The notes below the pieces were generated by a model. The model searched no databases, had not been told where the DNA came from, and saw only the letters and a program-made list of their open reading frames with translations. A stretch of DNA of 64,000 nt, from NCBI GenBank assembly GCA_023014335.1, contig JAECYW010000002.1, positions 1,116,001-1,180,000 of the forward strand. Direction: 5' to 3'. A program made the position numbers and the translations under genes. Positions within the stretch are counted from its first letter, which is position 1, and every line of letters begins with the position of its first letter. The stretch is from Galerina marginata (taxonomy: Eukaryota > Basidiomycota > Agaricomycetes > Agaricales > Galerinaceae). Positions 37,356-47,289 of the stretch are shown one piece after another.

Positions 37356-38628
37356 CTAGCGTTTCTTCAATTCCGCGAAACGCTTCGAAAGGATTTCAAA
37401 TTCATCTTCGACTGGCGGTTTCTTCGTATCTCCTGTTTTAGGTGGTTCGGGTGTGACTGAGGTACTCTGTCGAGGTTTCTCTTGACCCTTCTCTTGGCCC
37501 TCCTCTGATTTTTTCTCCGATAGATTAGGTACTGGTGTCCTGTCTAGACCAGCGGACTCCTGAAATTAAGGAGGCCAAGGTCAGTATATCGCAATTAACT
37601 TCAACAATCAACGTCTGACCTTTGATTCTTCTTCGTCGGAACTGGCACTCGGTGGCTCATCAGGGGATGACCATGGTACGCCATATGCCTTCGCAATTTC
37701 TTGGAGATATGCATTAACCAAAGCTGGTGCAGGTGTGGCAACGGTGAGTTTGCTCATAACCTTTGAATATTAACATGAGCTTTGGAGAAATAAAACAATT
37801 GTCACGCATCTCACACGAGCGCTGACGCATCCATCGCGGTTTTCCATGACAGCCAAAGAGAATTCACGACCATACTTGTGCATAAGGATGTCCCTTAAAA
37901 TGTGTAGTTCTATGGGAAAAGTCAGCCAATAACCAGAAGGAAGCCGTTTGGGTTTACCTTTGAGCTCTGTACGTGGTGCGGCATGTATAACGCTGCAGAC
38001 ACCCTCGACAATACCTAGGCGCAAAAAAAGTCGTTCAATATTCAGTTATACATAGTAGTAAATCCAACCTGGGTCTGGCTCGCGGGTGCTGGAAAACCTC
38101 ATCGGTCGACATCACAGCGCGATAATAGACACCACGGCTTACTTTTGATCCAGTAACCCGAACCTAGCGAGTAAGAGTTCACAATACAATTCAAGGAGTT
38201 CCAAAAGTTCGACATGAATATCCTCATTAATGACTACAGGGCAGGGTCAACATTGGTGTAAGTTTCATCATTAGGGCTTCTCTGTCGATTGACGTACTTG
38301 TCTCTATCTTTATCCGCGCTGTCTCGATTTTTCCTCGTTCGATCAAAGTGGCTATATCACGGCGGGCGGCCTTGGCTTGCGCCTCCTTCTTCTGTTGGAG
38401 TGTGCGGAGGCGCTGGACAGAAAGGCTATCGCGGCGGAGATGTTAGAGCAAGGTCCCGGTTGGATTAGAGGGCATACCGTAATTGAACCTTCAAATGAGA
38501 AGATCATTGTGAGTGGTTGCTTCGGCGTCGAAATGGTCGCGAATAGTGAGCGACTGTGGTTTTCGATAGAACTGTTGAAGGGTCAAAGAGGCTCTTACCT
38601 TTGCTTTTGTAGCATTCCATAGAGACAT
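37356..38628 (-). CDS. IST1: IST1, ESCRT-III associated regulator of Vps4
   Basis: IST1 binds ESCRT-III and tunes the AAA ATPase Vps4 during endosomal sorting and abscission. The start is MSLWNATKAKVQLRLSVQRL, formed from a 30-nt coding exon, an 11-nt micro-exon (38478-38488) and a longer third exon. The IST1 helices follow with KKEAQAKAARRDIATLIERG, ARIKIETIINEDIHVELLEL, LYCELLLARFGLLDQ, EGVCSVIHAAPRTEL and ILRDILMHKYGREFSLAVME. After the core, PALVNAYLQEIAKAYGVPW is a conserved fungal segment, then a Lys/Glu/Pro-rich tail ending in EDEFEILSKRFAELKKR at TAG 37356, a MIM-like helix expected to bind Vps4. Introns are all short. Confidence 0.93.
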
Positions 38629-38639
38629 CCTGCAATAAA

Positions 38640-39018
38640 AATCAGTGTAAAGTGTTATATTAGTTGGCTGAAAACACTTGTCACCTTTGTATGTATCCTG
38701 AGCTTTGGGGTACAGGAATCCTTAAGCAAAAGCGGTACAGCGGCTAAATCGAGAGTGATTACGTAATGATCAAGGGAGTTCACCAACCTGCGTCGAACTG
38801 GGTCAGCCATATCGATGAACTACAAGGCTGCCTTGGCTCAGTTTCAGACCTTTATGCGCGAACTTACCGCCAGATGCCCGGAAGGCAGATAAGTGTGAGC
38901 ATATTTATATAATTCATCCACATTCTTGTGGAACTCATTTTCTCACCTCACTCAATATCGGCTCAGCCATGTCCAATTCGTGTGTGTGTGCCGTTGGAGA
39001 AGTGTCGGCGTGTACCAT
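38640..39018 (-). other. Possible 5' exons upstream of IST1
   Basis: Upstream of the IST1 ATG there are several GT-AG-delimited segments. With one acceptor choice they read through in frame from an ATG at 39018 (MVHADTSPTAHTHELDMAEP, then VDELYKYAHTYLPSGHLAFI and DMADPVRR) into MSLWNATKAK. With another acceptor they end in TAA. IST1 homologues normally start at MSLWN, so these are more likely 5' UTR exons, an upstream ORF or a separate short peptide gene. Evidence is weak. Confidence 0.25.
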
Positions 39019-39132
39019 ACTCAGCAACTTGCCCAACACCAACACCCACGGATAAAAATAAAATCTTAGAGGTCTGATATATAATGCAAGCTCGCGATAT
39101 GCGACAAATATACGCAAGAAATTCCCAATATT

Positions 39133-40906
39133 ATGTCGACTGCGCCTAAGGATTTTAGTGTTGCCATTGTGGGCGGTGGACTGTGTGGACTGGCTTGGTA
39201 TGTCAAGTTAAATCCTTTTCCTGGTGACCATCGACTTATTCTGTGAGTAAAAAGTGCCGTTGGTTTGGTCAGGGCAGGGATAGAAGTTACTGTCTTTGAG
39301 TCTGCGGTGAGAGGCAGCCATTAGCAACCACAGAGTATATTGCCTTCTTACAGAGTAATTCCAGCCGAAATTCGATGAAATAGGGGCAGGCGTGGGTCTT
39401 GGTGCGTTGAGTTAATGCACAAAGTGTATTCATTTGTAACCATCCCCCAATTGCTATTAGGACCTAATGCTCTTCGTGCCCTAGAAGGACTAGGCTTACT
39501 GGACGCCGTCCTCAAGAAGGCCGACCAACCGAAACCGAGCCAACGTCTGTTTAAGTTTGTTAGTGGAACTGGAAGCCACGACGAGATTTTTGACGTATGC
39601 CTTATGTCACATTTATGGCGATAAAGTACTGAGATGCTGTCGACAGTACGTCGAATCCTGTGCGGAGCATGGTAATGAGGGTCTTGGGATATACCGGTAT
39701 CTATATATTTATGCTACATTTATCGACACCTATCTAATGAAAAATTGTCACAGACCTGCATTCTTAGATGCGATGGCGCCTATGTTGGATCCTAGCGTCA
39801 CACATTTTAACAAGCGTTGCATCGCCGTAGAAAGAGGAATTTCAGATCGGCCATTGATACGATTTTCGGACGGAACGACCCACGAAGCGGACCTTGTTAT
39901 CGGTGCGGATGGGATAAAGAGCACTACTCGCAATGCAGTCATTGGCGAGGGTGAAAATCGTCTCGGATGGTCGGGCACATATGCCTATCGAGGTTTAGTC
40001 CCAATCGAAACCTTGAAGGCAGCTGGCATGCAGGCAGAGGTGGAGTCCCGTCCATACAACTGGGTTGGCCTTGACAAAGTAAAAATAAAGTTTCCAACTG
40101 GATTTTTCTTTGAGCTGATTCAACTAAATGCTGCAGCATATAATAACCTTTCCTATCAAAAACGACACAGTGGTACTTGTTTAGAGACTTCTTCGACTCT
40201 TTCACGCTTACTGATGATGGACAAATGCCAGCTCAACATCGTGGCTTTTAGAAGTAAAGACAACAGCGCCGCCCTATTTCCTGAACGTCCTCATCCTTGG
40301 GTAGAGGCCACCCCTGAAGGAGAACTTCTTGAAAGTTTCCAAGGATGGGGGACTGATGCTCTGACCATGCTCAAGCATATGAAGAACCCCAGTAGATGGT
40401 CTATCCATACATTATACCCCCCACTTACAACCTATGTGAACGGTCGAGTTGTGTTAGTGGGGGATTCGGTGAGTAAAAATCTATTAATTTTGCGTCCTCA
40501 TCTAAATTTTCGCCAGGCGCATGGAATGCTCCCGCACTTAGGCGCTGGGGCCGGTCAAGGATTAGAGGACGTTTACACCCTCTGTCGTCTTCTTGCCCAC
40601 CCAGAAACAAAGAAGACCAATCTTGATGTCCGTCTGTTTATCTTTCGGCCTATATTCCTTTCTAATGGTGCAAATTAGGCTGCCCTGGCGATATACAACG
40701 AACTCCGACCAGCTCGCGCAAATATGGTCCTTAAGAGAAGCATGAGAATGGGCAAAATCTCCGAAAGTTACGGACAGAACAAGTACGACATTCAGGACAT
40801 GCAACAACACATAAAAGGAATGTGGGAACCTGTGTGGTATCACGATCTTGAAGCTCAAGTCACCACTGCGTTGAAGGGTTTTGGCAAAGTTAAATCGAAA
40901 TATTAG
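39133..40906 (+). CDS. FAD-dependent monooxygenase, salicylate hydroxylase-like
   Basis: This is a class A flavoprotein hydroxylase. The N-terminus DFSVAIVGGGLCGLAW contains the GxGxxG dinucleotide motif, followed by AGIEVTVFESA and FDEIGAGVGL. Later exons contain DGTTHEADLVIGADGIKSTT (the DG motif) and GRVVLVGDSAHGMLPHLGAG with AGQGLEDVYTL (the GD motif binding FAD ribityl), once the intron after GDS is removed. The C-terminal part includes YNELRPARANMVLKRSMRMG and ends KGFGKVKSKY at TAG 40904-40906. The enzyme probably hydroxylates an aromatic acid; the exact substrate cannot be told. It stands divergent from IST1 with about 500 bp to that ATG, or 115 bp to the possible upstream exons. Confidence 0.87.
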
Positions 40907-41016
40907 GAAACAGTAACGTGCGTGAACCTCATCTTTGTTATTTCCTAGCCGCCTTAGTTATATGAGAATCAAACCAGAAAGTTGAGAAGGCTTGTGTAAT
41001 AGACGCGATTGGATCC

Positions 41017-41707
41017 TCAGCTGCCAGCTGGGTCCCCGCTTTTCATTCCATAGATACGCTCCAAGGTAGCCAGCTCCGGACAGGGCGTGACTTCCTTACT
41101 AACTCTTCCAAAGCGATCTGCTGGACTACAACCTGGGCATCTATGAACTTCCGCCATTGAAAAATCAATAATCCGGGGGCAGAGGCCCTGTTGAACGATG
41201 TGGTTTTGCTTGTGGAGCCCATTGTGGGTGACACCGGCGGCATGAATCTTGCACAGGTTGATCATGAATTGGCGACTGGAAAGAACTTGTCGGATGGTAG
41301 AAGTTCGTGAATGTCAACGGCACTCACTAGAATTCGGACTCATCTAACTTCAGATCAACCATCGGTACGCATTTCTCTAAGATCAGACATCCCGAGGTTA
41401 CACCATCAATCTCGCCCTTGTAGAGCCCATAGCACATCGGAATAGCAATGCCCTGAAGGCTGAAAAGTTCACAGGTATAGAGTGAATACTCGTGCTCGAG
41501 TAGTTTGACTGCGTCATGGCCTTTAGCCAATTTGAGAACAGCCTTCTTGGTTGGAGTTTGACCGAAATCCCCCATTTTCGCATTGTAAACGCAGTTAGTG
41601 ATGCTCTCCCCGACTTCAGCCGTTTGCGGCATTTGGGATGGTGCCAATCGTGAACGAAGAACATAGGAGTTATTGGCCCATTGAAGGTTAAGAGTGGCCA
41701 TAGACAT
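41017..41707 (-). CDS. Kinase-like fold protein, probably catalytically altered
   Basis: Two exons encode a small protein (about 210 residues) of the fungal kinase-like group. It starts MSMATLNLQWANNSYVLRSR; the in-frame upstream ATG at 41839 adds an unlikely hydrophobic leader. A VLKLAKGHDAVKLLEHEYSL segment matches the K-E pair of kinases (Lys in VLKL, Glu in HEYSLY). A hinge-like SGCLILEKC follows. After the intron (about 41267-41324) the catalytic loop reads AAGVTHNGLHKQN, where HxDLHxxN is expected, and then IIDFSMAE keeps the metal-binding Asp. The usual catalytic Asp is thus Gly. It might be a pseudokinase, or a fragment, since it is short for the family. Neighbours give no functional hint. 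Confidence 0.65.
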
Positions 41708-42113
41708 TTCGACGAAGAGGGTTTGAGAGATTAGCAGGGAAAATCTTGATGACAACAGTGTACAGTTGGATATGATATTTATACTGGTTGAAAAAAGGGC
41801 CATGGCCCGTTCCCAGCAAAGGGCCATCAAGAGGGCCATTCATACGGAAAAGCGCGAGTGCAGCCTCAAGCCCATTATTTCGTCGCAATACTGTTGTATT
41901 GCCAACGAGTTCGATGCTCAATGGAAGTTATCGAGTAAATAAAACCGCCCAAGCGAGCGACACAAATAACTGGGAATGGCAATTTGTTCTTTATTTGTTC
42001 GCGATATGTGTGGCGCACCTGATCTGATCATGAATTGGGATCGCGATCGATAAAACATCACCGGCACCATCGATAAATTTAACTATGCCGCTCCGCTCCG
42101 ATTCATAGATCCG
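41708..42113. other. Spacer between kinase-like gene and PhzF gene
   Basis: Upstream of the kinase-like gene and 3' of the PhzF gene. Nothing supported, apart from a frame that would extend the kinase-like gene to 41839. Confidence 0.4.
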
Positions 42114-43139
42114 TCACAACTGCAACTCCCCTTGAGAAAAAATCACAGCCTGTCCCCGCAGCCTCACTGTGCCACCCTGCTCGTCAAATACTACTCTCAA
42201 GTCCCCGCCTCGTTCACTGACTTGCTTGGCTCTGACCTCCTTTCCTGGATGTATTCCGCGCTCCCCATACCAATATGGGGCCAAGATACCATGCGCTGAT
42301 CCACAAACTGGGTCCTCACCTGTACCCGCGATCATTAAGGGCGAAAACATACGGGAGACGAAGACCTCTCCAGGATTCGGCGATGCCGTCGTAAAAACAT
42401 TGACGAAAAACCCATTACCAATCTTTAAATAATAAAAAATTTGAGCGTTACCAGGAAGTGTGTATAGGCTTGGTCTTACCAGCTCCTTGGCGTTTATGGA
42501 GGACCCAGCCAGGTCTTCGCTGTCTTCTAATGCCACCATGACATCTGGGCAGCAACTCAGATTTCAGTCTTTTCCTCAGGCTCTTGCCCTGACCGCAATG
42601 AAAACAAACTCACATGGCTCGTAAATGCTCCCTCCATTCTTGATGTCCTTGATCGCTACATTCCTGCCAAAGGCCTTGTCCACAAAGGTCTTCAATTTCG
42701 CCTTTTCCTCTTCCGAAATGGATCCAGGGACCGTAGCAGGGATTTGAACCTCAATAAATCCATCATCGAGTTTCATCACTTTCAGCGTATCCCCTCGACG
42801 GTTTTTGAGGTGAATCGTATGAACACCCCTCGCTGCAAGTTCAGGCATCCCAAATAGTGCTTTACCAACGGCGAGTGTTCCATGGCCACAGATTGGCACT
42901 TCCGTGCCATTAGAGACGAAAAATCTGACGTCGCGCACTTCAATTTTATCGTCGTCCGATGGCAGCGACGTCGTTGACACCAGCGTCGTTATTGGTTGGT
43001 TGAAATTTATGGAGATTTTACTGTCCAGAGATGGCAAAGAAGCGTCTGGATCAAGAAAAACTATCGCAGCTGGGTTACCTCCGAACGCGGAGGAGGTAAA
43101 AGCGGTTATAACGTAGAACGGAGCGCTCTTTGGCGACAT
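42114..43139 (-). CDS. PhzF (phenazine biosynthesis-like) family isomerase
   Basis: Members of this family share the diaminopimelate epimerase fold. The N-terminal half has PFYVITAFTSSAFGGNPAAI, INFNQPITTLVSTTS, VRFFVSNGTEVPICGHGTLA and KALFGMPELA. The C-terminal half has NGFFVNVFTTASPNPG, FVSRMFSPLMIAGTGEDPVC and GSAHGILAPYWYG, matching the conserved GEDPVxGSAHxxLxPYW motif. Introns near 42430-42480 and 42550-42620 separate the exons. In PhzF the catalytic Glu lies in NLSETxFV; here the matching segment is NQPITTLV, without Glu, which is seen in part of the fungal family and leaves the reaction uncertain. No phenazine genes are nearby, so a role in phenazine formation should not be assumed. 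Confidence 0.87.
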
Positions 43140-43655
43140 TTTTTAAAAGCTCCAAGTATACCACTAGAAGGACCAAGTAGTAGTTCTATCAGCTGAATTT
43201 CTTTTAAGAGGTCTTGTGTGACTCGTTTATGGTTTATTCAGCTCAGTTGTCAGTAATTCGGACCGCCTTCGGGTACGCCAAGGCTGACTAAAAACATTGA
43301 CACCCTGGTCCGACACATTGATTACATGAACTAAAAAAATACTCATCGCTTGAAAGGAGCATAGCACTTACTGGCAGCTTTGAAAAGGTAAGGCATATAA
43401 ACTGACCGAGGCATTAACTGCTGTTCTGAGACCCGTCAGCGTCAACGCTTGGTCAGGAAAAAATTACAAGGGTGCCAGAGGGCTTGATTCTTGAACCATT
43501 GAACGGGGATGAATAATGAATGTGTCGAAGGGATTGCTTTTTGTAAAGAGAGGAGGGGGTTAAATACATTGAAGTACAGATCGCAGCTGTGCTCAACTAA
43601 AAGAGATCGAGAAGAAAAAAAGCAGACTTTAATAGAGCAAAATCCTGGGAAATCC
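43140..43655. other. Intergenic region, no gene seen
   Basis: Between the PhzF start and the stop of the F-box-like gene. Short frames on both strands at 43442-43781 partly overlap the F-box gene's end and have no motif. Confidence 0.45.
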
Positions 43656-45007
43656 TTACTTGTGTTCATTCCAATCCGAGTCAAGCAACCTGATCCTCCG
43701 TCGATCGAGGCGTCTTTTCCATTCACGCATCTCGCCCTGAACACCAGCCTCTTGCGCCATGCTCGATATTCCCTTCCTTAGCCAACGTACATCCCTCGCT
43801 CTAAGAACAGAGAGATTGGGTAGGTGTGGAAAGAGGCGCTCCAAGACCCTCCAGAAGTCGGAGGTGGGGCGCGGGATAGAGAGAATTGTGAGGCCATGCT
43901 TCTCAGTTAGGGAAAGGGAAGGAAGCGGGCTCTCAAGTGAGAGGTGATTAAGGGAAGGTGCACATGTGAGGAGATCGGTGGGCGAAGGGCGTAATCTTGT
44001 TGGCCAAGATTTTGGCGTAAATAATAACAAGGAGGTGAGAGCAGCACCGTGAGTGGTAATAAACTCCGATACGAGAGAAGCAGGATATGGGATATCACTG
44101 TACGGGGTAACGGTAAATTTCCTCAAACCAGGAAGGGGTGAGCGGAGTAGAGCGAGCATGAGTGGGGAAGAATGCATTGAGAGTAGCGACAATATTCGAA
44201 GGTTAGGCAGAGAGAGAGGCGTGAACATCGTCAGGGAGGGCAGGTCGATGCCCCCAAAGTTGAATTCGAGTTCTGTGGGGTCCAGTCCCTGACCTATTAT
44301 GACCAACACCTCGAGGTTCGGGCATTGCCTCAGCAGCTGCACGAATGGATCCTCGTCTAGCACGGAGGTCGGGGGTGGAATATAGCTAAGTCCCGAAAGC
44401 GAACGGAGATTGGTTGCTCCTTCCCGTTGAGCCAGAGAAGAGAGAGCCCGCCGGCTCAACACGAATGAGGGGTTTATGGAGAGTGTTGAAAGGAAAGGAG
44501 TCAGAGGGAAGAGCTGTGAGAGAAGAGAATCAAGCAAGAGGGCCTGTGCTTGTCCTTCAAATTCCATGTCTGAAAGATCCAGGCTCTGCACCCAACGCCC
44601 CGGCGTCGAATACGGTATTCGTCTGATGGAATCCCATTTCTGGTCGGCGTTGTGTAGCCGATTGTAAAATGTCTCGAGACTTTTTATATTTGGAAGTCGA
44701 GGAGATGCATAAAGTAGAGGAAGAGCAATTTCCTGTCAGAAGAATTTGAATTCATGCAAAATATACAAGGCCACAAAGTTGTTCTTACACAGAATGACTT
44801 GCATATCGTCAGAAACGACCACGGCCATGCTCTTTCATAAGCTGACGGTGACGCGAACGCAAATGCTAAAATTTCTGTCCATATTTCTGATGGCAATGGC
44901 TTCAATGGTTTAGGCTGAGGCAGTAGCGGAAGAAGCAGTAGGGCGCCAGCAAACTTCGCGTATGGTCTGGGGTGGAGAAGGATGGCGGTACCCGTTGAAC
45001 TCATCAC
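43656..45007 (-). CDS. F-box-like leucine-rich protein
   Basis: The first exon contains PLKPLPSEIWTEILAFAFAS, an F-box helix, and FLTICKSFC. A donor at about 44786 joins to EIALPLLYASPRLPNIKSLE, as usual in mushroom F-box proteins. The second exon has a conserved RWVQSLDLSDMEFEG and irregular leucine-rich repeats: LRQCPNLEVLVIIGQ, IDLPSLTMFTPLSLPNLRIL, LRSPLPGLRKFTV, ALTSLLLFTPKSWP and CAPSLNHLSLESPLP. The C-terminus is strongly basic (REWKRRLDRRRIRLLDSDW). About 420 residues. It probably recruits substrates to an SCF ligase; the target is unknown. The nearby N-terminal hydrophobic stretch AGALLLLPLLPQP is not a convincing signal peptide. Confidence 0.75.
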
Positions 45008-45353
45008 ACAGTTATGAGAAAAGGAATGTCAATATAGGCTGCAGGAAACGTGAGTACAAATTGTGAGGCTTTGCGGTGACGGTGGTCGATAAAGAAAGGG
45101 ATTAGAACGTCGTGTGAAGTGACGACATAATTCCCGGTCCGGGAGACTCCGATACCAGCCCAGTAGATGATTCCTGTGATCAACTTGAACTTGAGGCATC
45201 CGATTCGACAGTGGTCGATTATGGTTTTTAGGAGTACTCAGAGCGTCTTTCTTTACAATTATTCATATCTGATCACAATGGTGAATTTGTCACCCGGGCG
45301 GAGAAGAGAAGGCTTATAAGTAAACGGCATGTCATTAATGAAGGCTGCCGATA

Positions 45354-47143
45354 TTACTTAGTCCCCAAAATATCACCCATCTCCTCAACAAATTTGTCAT
45401 AGTCGCTCTTGGGGTTGGCTCTGCCTTGGCTGCCACAGTCACTTTCGCGGTTGGTGCTCCAAACTGGCTTTTAAGTGCGTTAACGAGGTCAGGTCGGGCG
45501 GGTCCAACCTCAACTGTCCCATCTTCACCAGCATCGACTGAAGGAGCAGAAGAACCGAGCGACTGGCGCCGCGTTGATTTTCGACGACGAACTCTCAGCC
45601 GCAATAGGAGCCTTTTTGCGCTTTACAAGCAGTGGGAACAAACGCCGTCGCCTCTTTCTTGAAATCGCGAAGCTGGGGAGCAGGAAAATACAGTCGCTGC
45701 TGCCATTTCAGCGGCCGTAGTTGGTTTCGCGGGTAGCGACGAGCTGGTGGGTAGAGATTGGGTTTGTCCATGTTTGTGTTGGATTTGGCGGTAAGGATGG
45801 GTGCGGGGGTGCTAATTGGCTGGCGCGGTGCGCTTGAAGGTTTGGTGAGGTACAGAAGATAGAGGGTCTTGCATTGCTGATGTACTTTGTTGGCGAGGTA
45901 GGAATTTCGGAGGGGGAGGGGGGAAGGCATTTGGTGGGAAGGGGGGGAAATAGGTATTTGGATAAGAAGGAAAGCCTGGCGGTGGCGGTGGCATGACAGA
46001 GTTCCAGCCCATAGGAACAGGTGGGACAGGCGGGGCCAAGAAGTTCCTGGAGGGGGAGGTGGATATGGTGTTGGAGAGCCCATGGCAAAACCCGGAGGTG
46101 GAGGTGGGGGAGGCGGTACCCCTGCGGTTGGGATTTGGAAACCAGGAGGAGGAATTGGGGGTGGTGGTGGAAGGAAGGAATCCGGCCCATTGGGAGGAAA
46201 CCCAGGTGGTGGGAGCATCCCAATATTGGAAAGTAGATGCGACTCATCTAGGGTTCTAATTGTCAAAGAAAATGTGGGGAGATTTACTGGATTATATGGC
46301 GTACCCTCTTGTCCGGGAGGAGGGCCATCAGGCATTGGTATGTCATCATCGCTCTGTACTTCTTCTGTGCCGGGAGGAAGACCGGGGGGCAAAGGAATAT
46401 CGTCGTCATCTTAATAAAACATTAGATAATGAAGGTACGAAGATAGCCCATTGGCGGACCTTGGTCCATCTCTGCATCACTGTCCACTTCACCAGGTAGC
46501 AAGGCTAGAAGAGGCGTCAATATCAACAGACCTCATGCACGGATTAACCCACGTCGTTCAACATAAGGCATCCCTGGAGGAGCCACGCCAAAGGGATTCA
46601 TTGTAGGGTCATAGTAGATACTGCGTTCTGGGTGACGCGGAAGCCCATTCTTTAGGAACAAGTTGCGTTTCTTCGAAGGCAAGTCAGGTTCAGGGCTCTC
46701 CTTCCTTCCGCCGTCTGTAGACAAGTCGTCGTTGTTCTGGATGCTCTTCAACATATTCCGCCTTTTTCCTGTTGATCTTTTCCAACTCGGCCTTGAGTTC
46801 TGCAAGCTTGGCTGGATCTGCGCGACTGTCTTCGAATTCCTTGATTGCGATCTCAAGGTCTGTGAGACAGTTAATAAGCGACAACCTGCGTTGTTGGGAG
46901 GCATATACCGGTTGTGTCTTTCTTAACGAGAGCAAAGTCGCGTGTTTTGGACCGTTCTGCCTTGTTCTACTGCGAAGTCCGTCATTAGGGCAAGGCACGC
47001 GAAAGAATAAGATGAACCGTGCCTTTTTGAGCTCTTTCTTGCGCTTGCGCCTTACCTAGAGTTTAAATGAGTGGATATTCTAATGCAAAGGAGGTGTGTA
47101 CTCGCGGAACTGCATCTGCAGGGTTGAGATTCTTCTTGCCCAT
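45354..47143 (-). CDS. WBP11-type splicing factor, frame broken several times
   Basis: WBP11 is a proline-rich spliceosome-associated protein that activates PP1 and binds WW domains. It starts MGKKNLNPADA, joins RRKRKKELKK, then NKAERSKTRDFALVKKDT and LAELKAELEKINRKKAEYVE with EHPEQRRLVYRRRK. Middle exons give LFLKNGLPRHPERSIYYDP and PPGMPYVERRGLI, then GLPPGTEEVQSDDDIPMPDG and long PPPPPG repeats. The conserved C-terminus is present but scattered over frames: APQLRDFKKEATAFVPTA, KRKKAPIAAESSSKINAAP, VEVGPARPDLVNALKSQFG and NPKSDYDKFVEEMGDILGTK, ending at TAA 45354. At least seven one-base shifts lie between 46056 and 45413. The junctions are too close for introns. Either the sequence has errors or the 3' half is decaying. 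Divergent RNF10 starts 147 bp away. Confidence 0.8.
45900..46200 (-). repeat. Proline-codon low-complexity tract in WBP11
   Basis: The plus strand is extremely purine/G rich, with many GGTGG/GGGGG units. On the coding strand these encode PPPPPG repeats. G runs here coincide with some of the frame breaks. Confidence 0.6.
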
Positions 47144-47289
47144 GATGAGTGAGGTTGAGTTGAGCGGTGGTGAGCCGGCTCCGCGCACGTGCCTGGCCGC
47201 ATTTGAGTCATGACATAGATATCGTTGCGGTTGCTTTCCACCTTCCCAGTGGAGGCCGCCCTTCTCACTGGCAGGGAAACACTATCCCA

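Noticed and set aside
46021..46414. Plus-strand Gly/Trp-rich frames opposite WBP11
   Set aside because: They are antisense to the proline repeats of WBP11; the repeat explains the long open frames.
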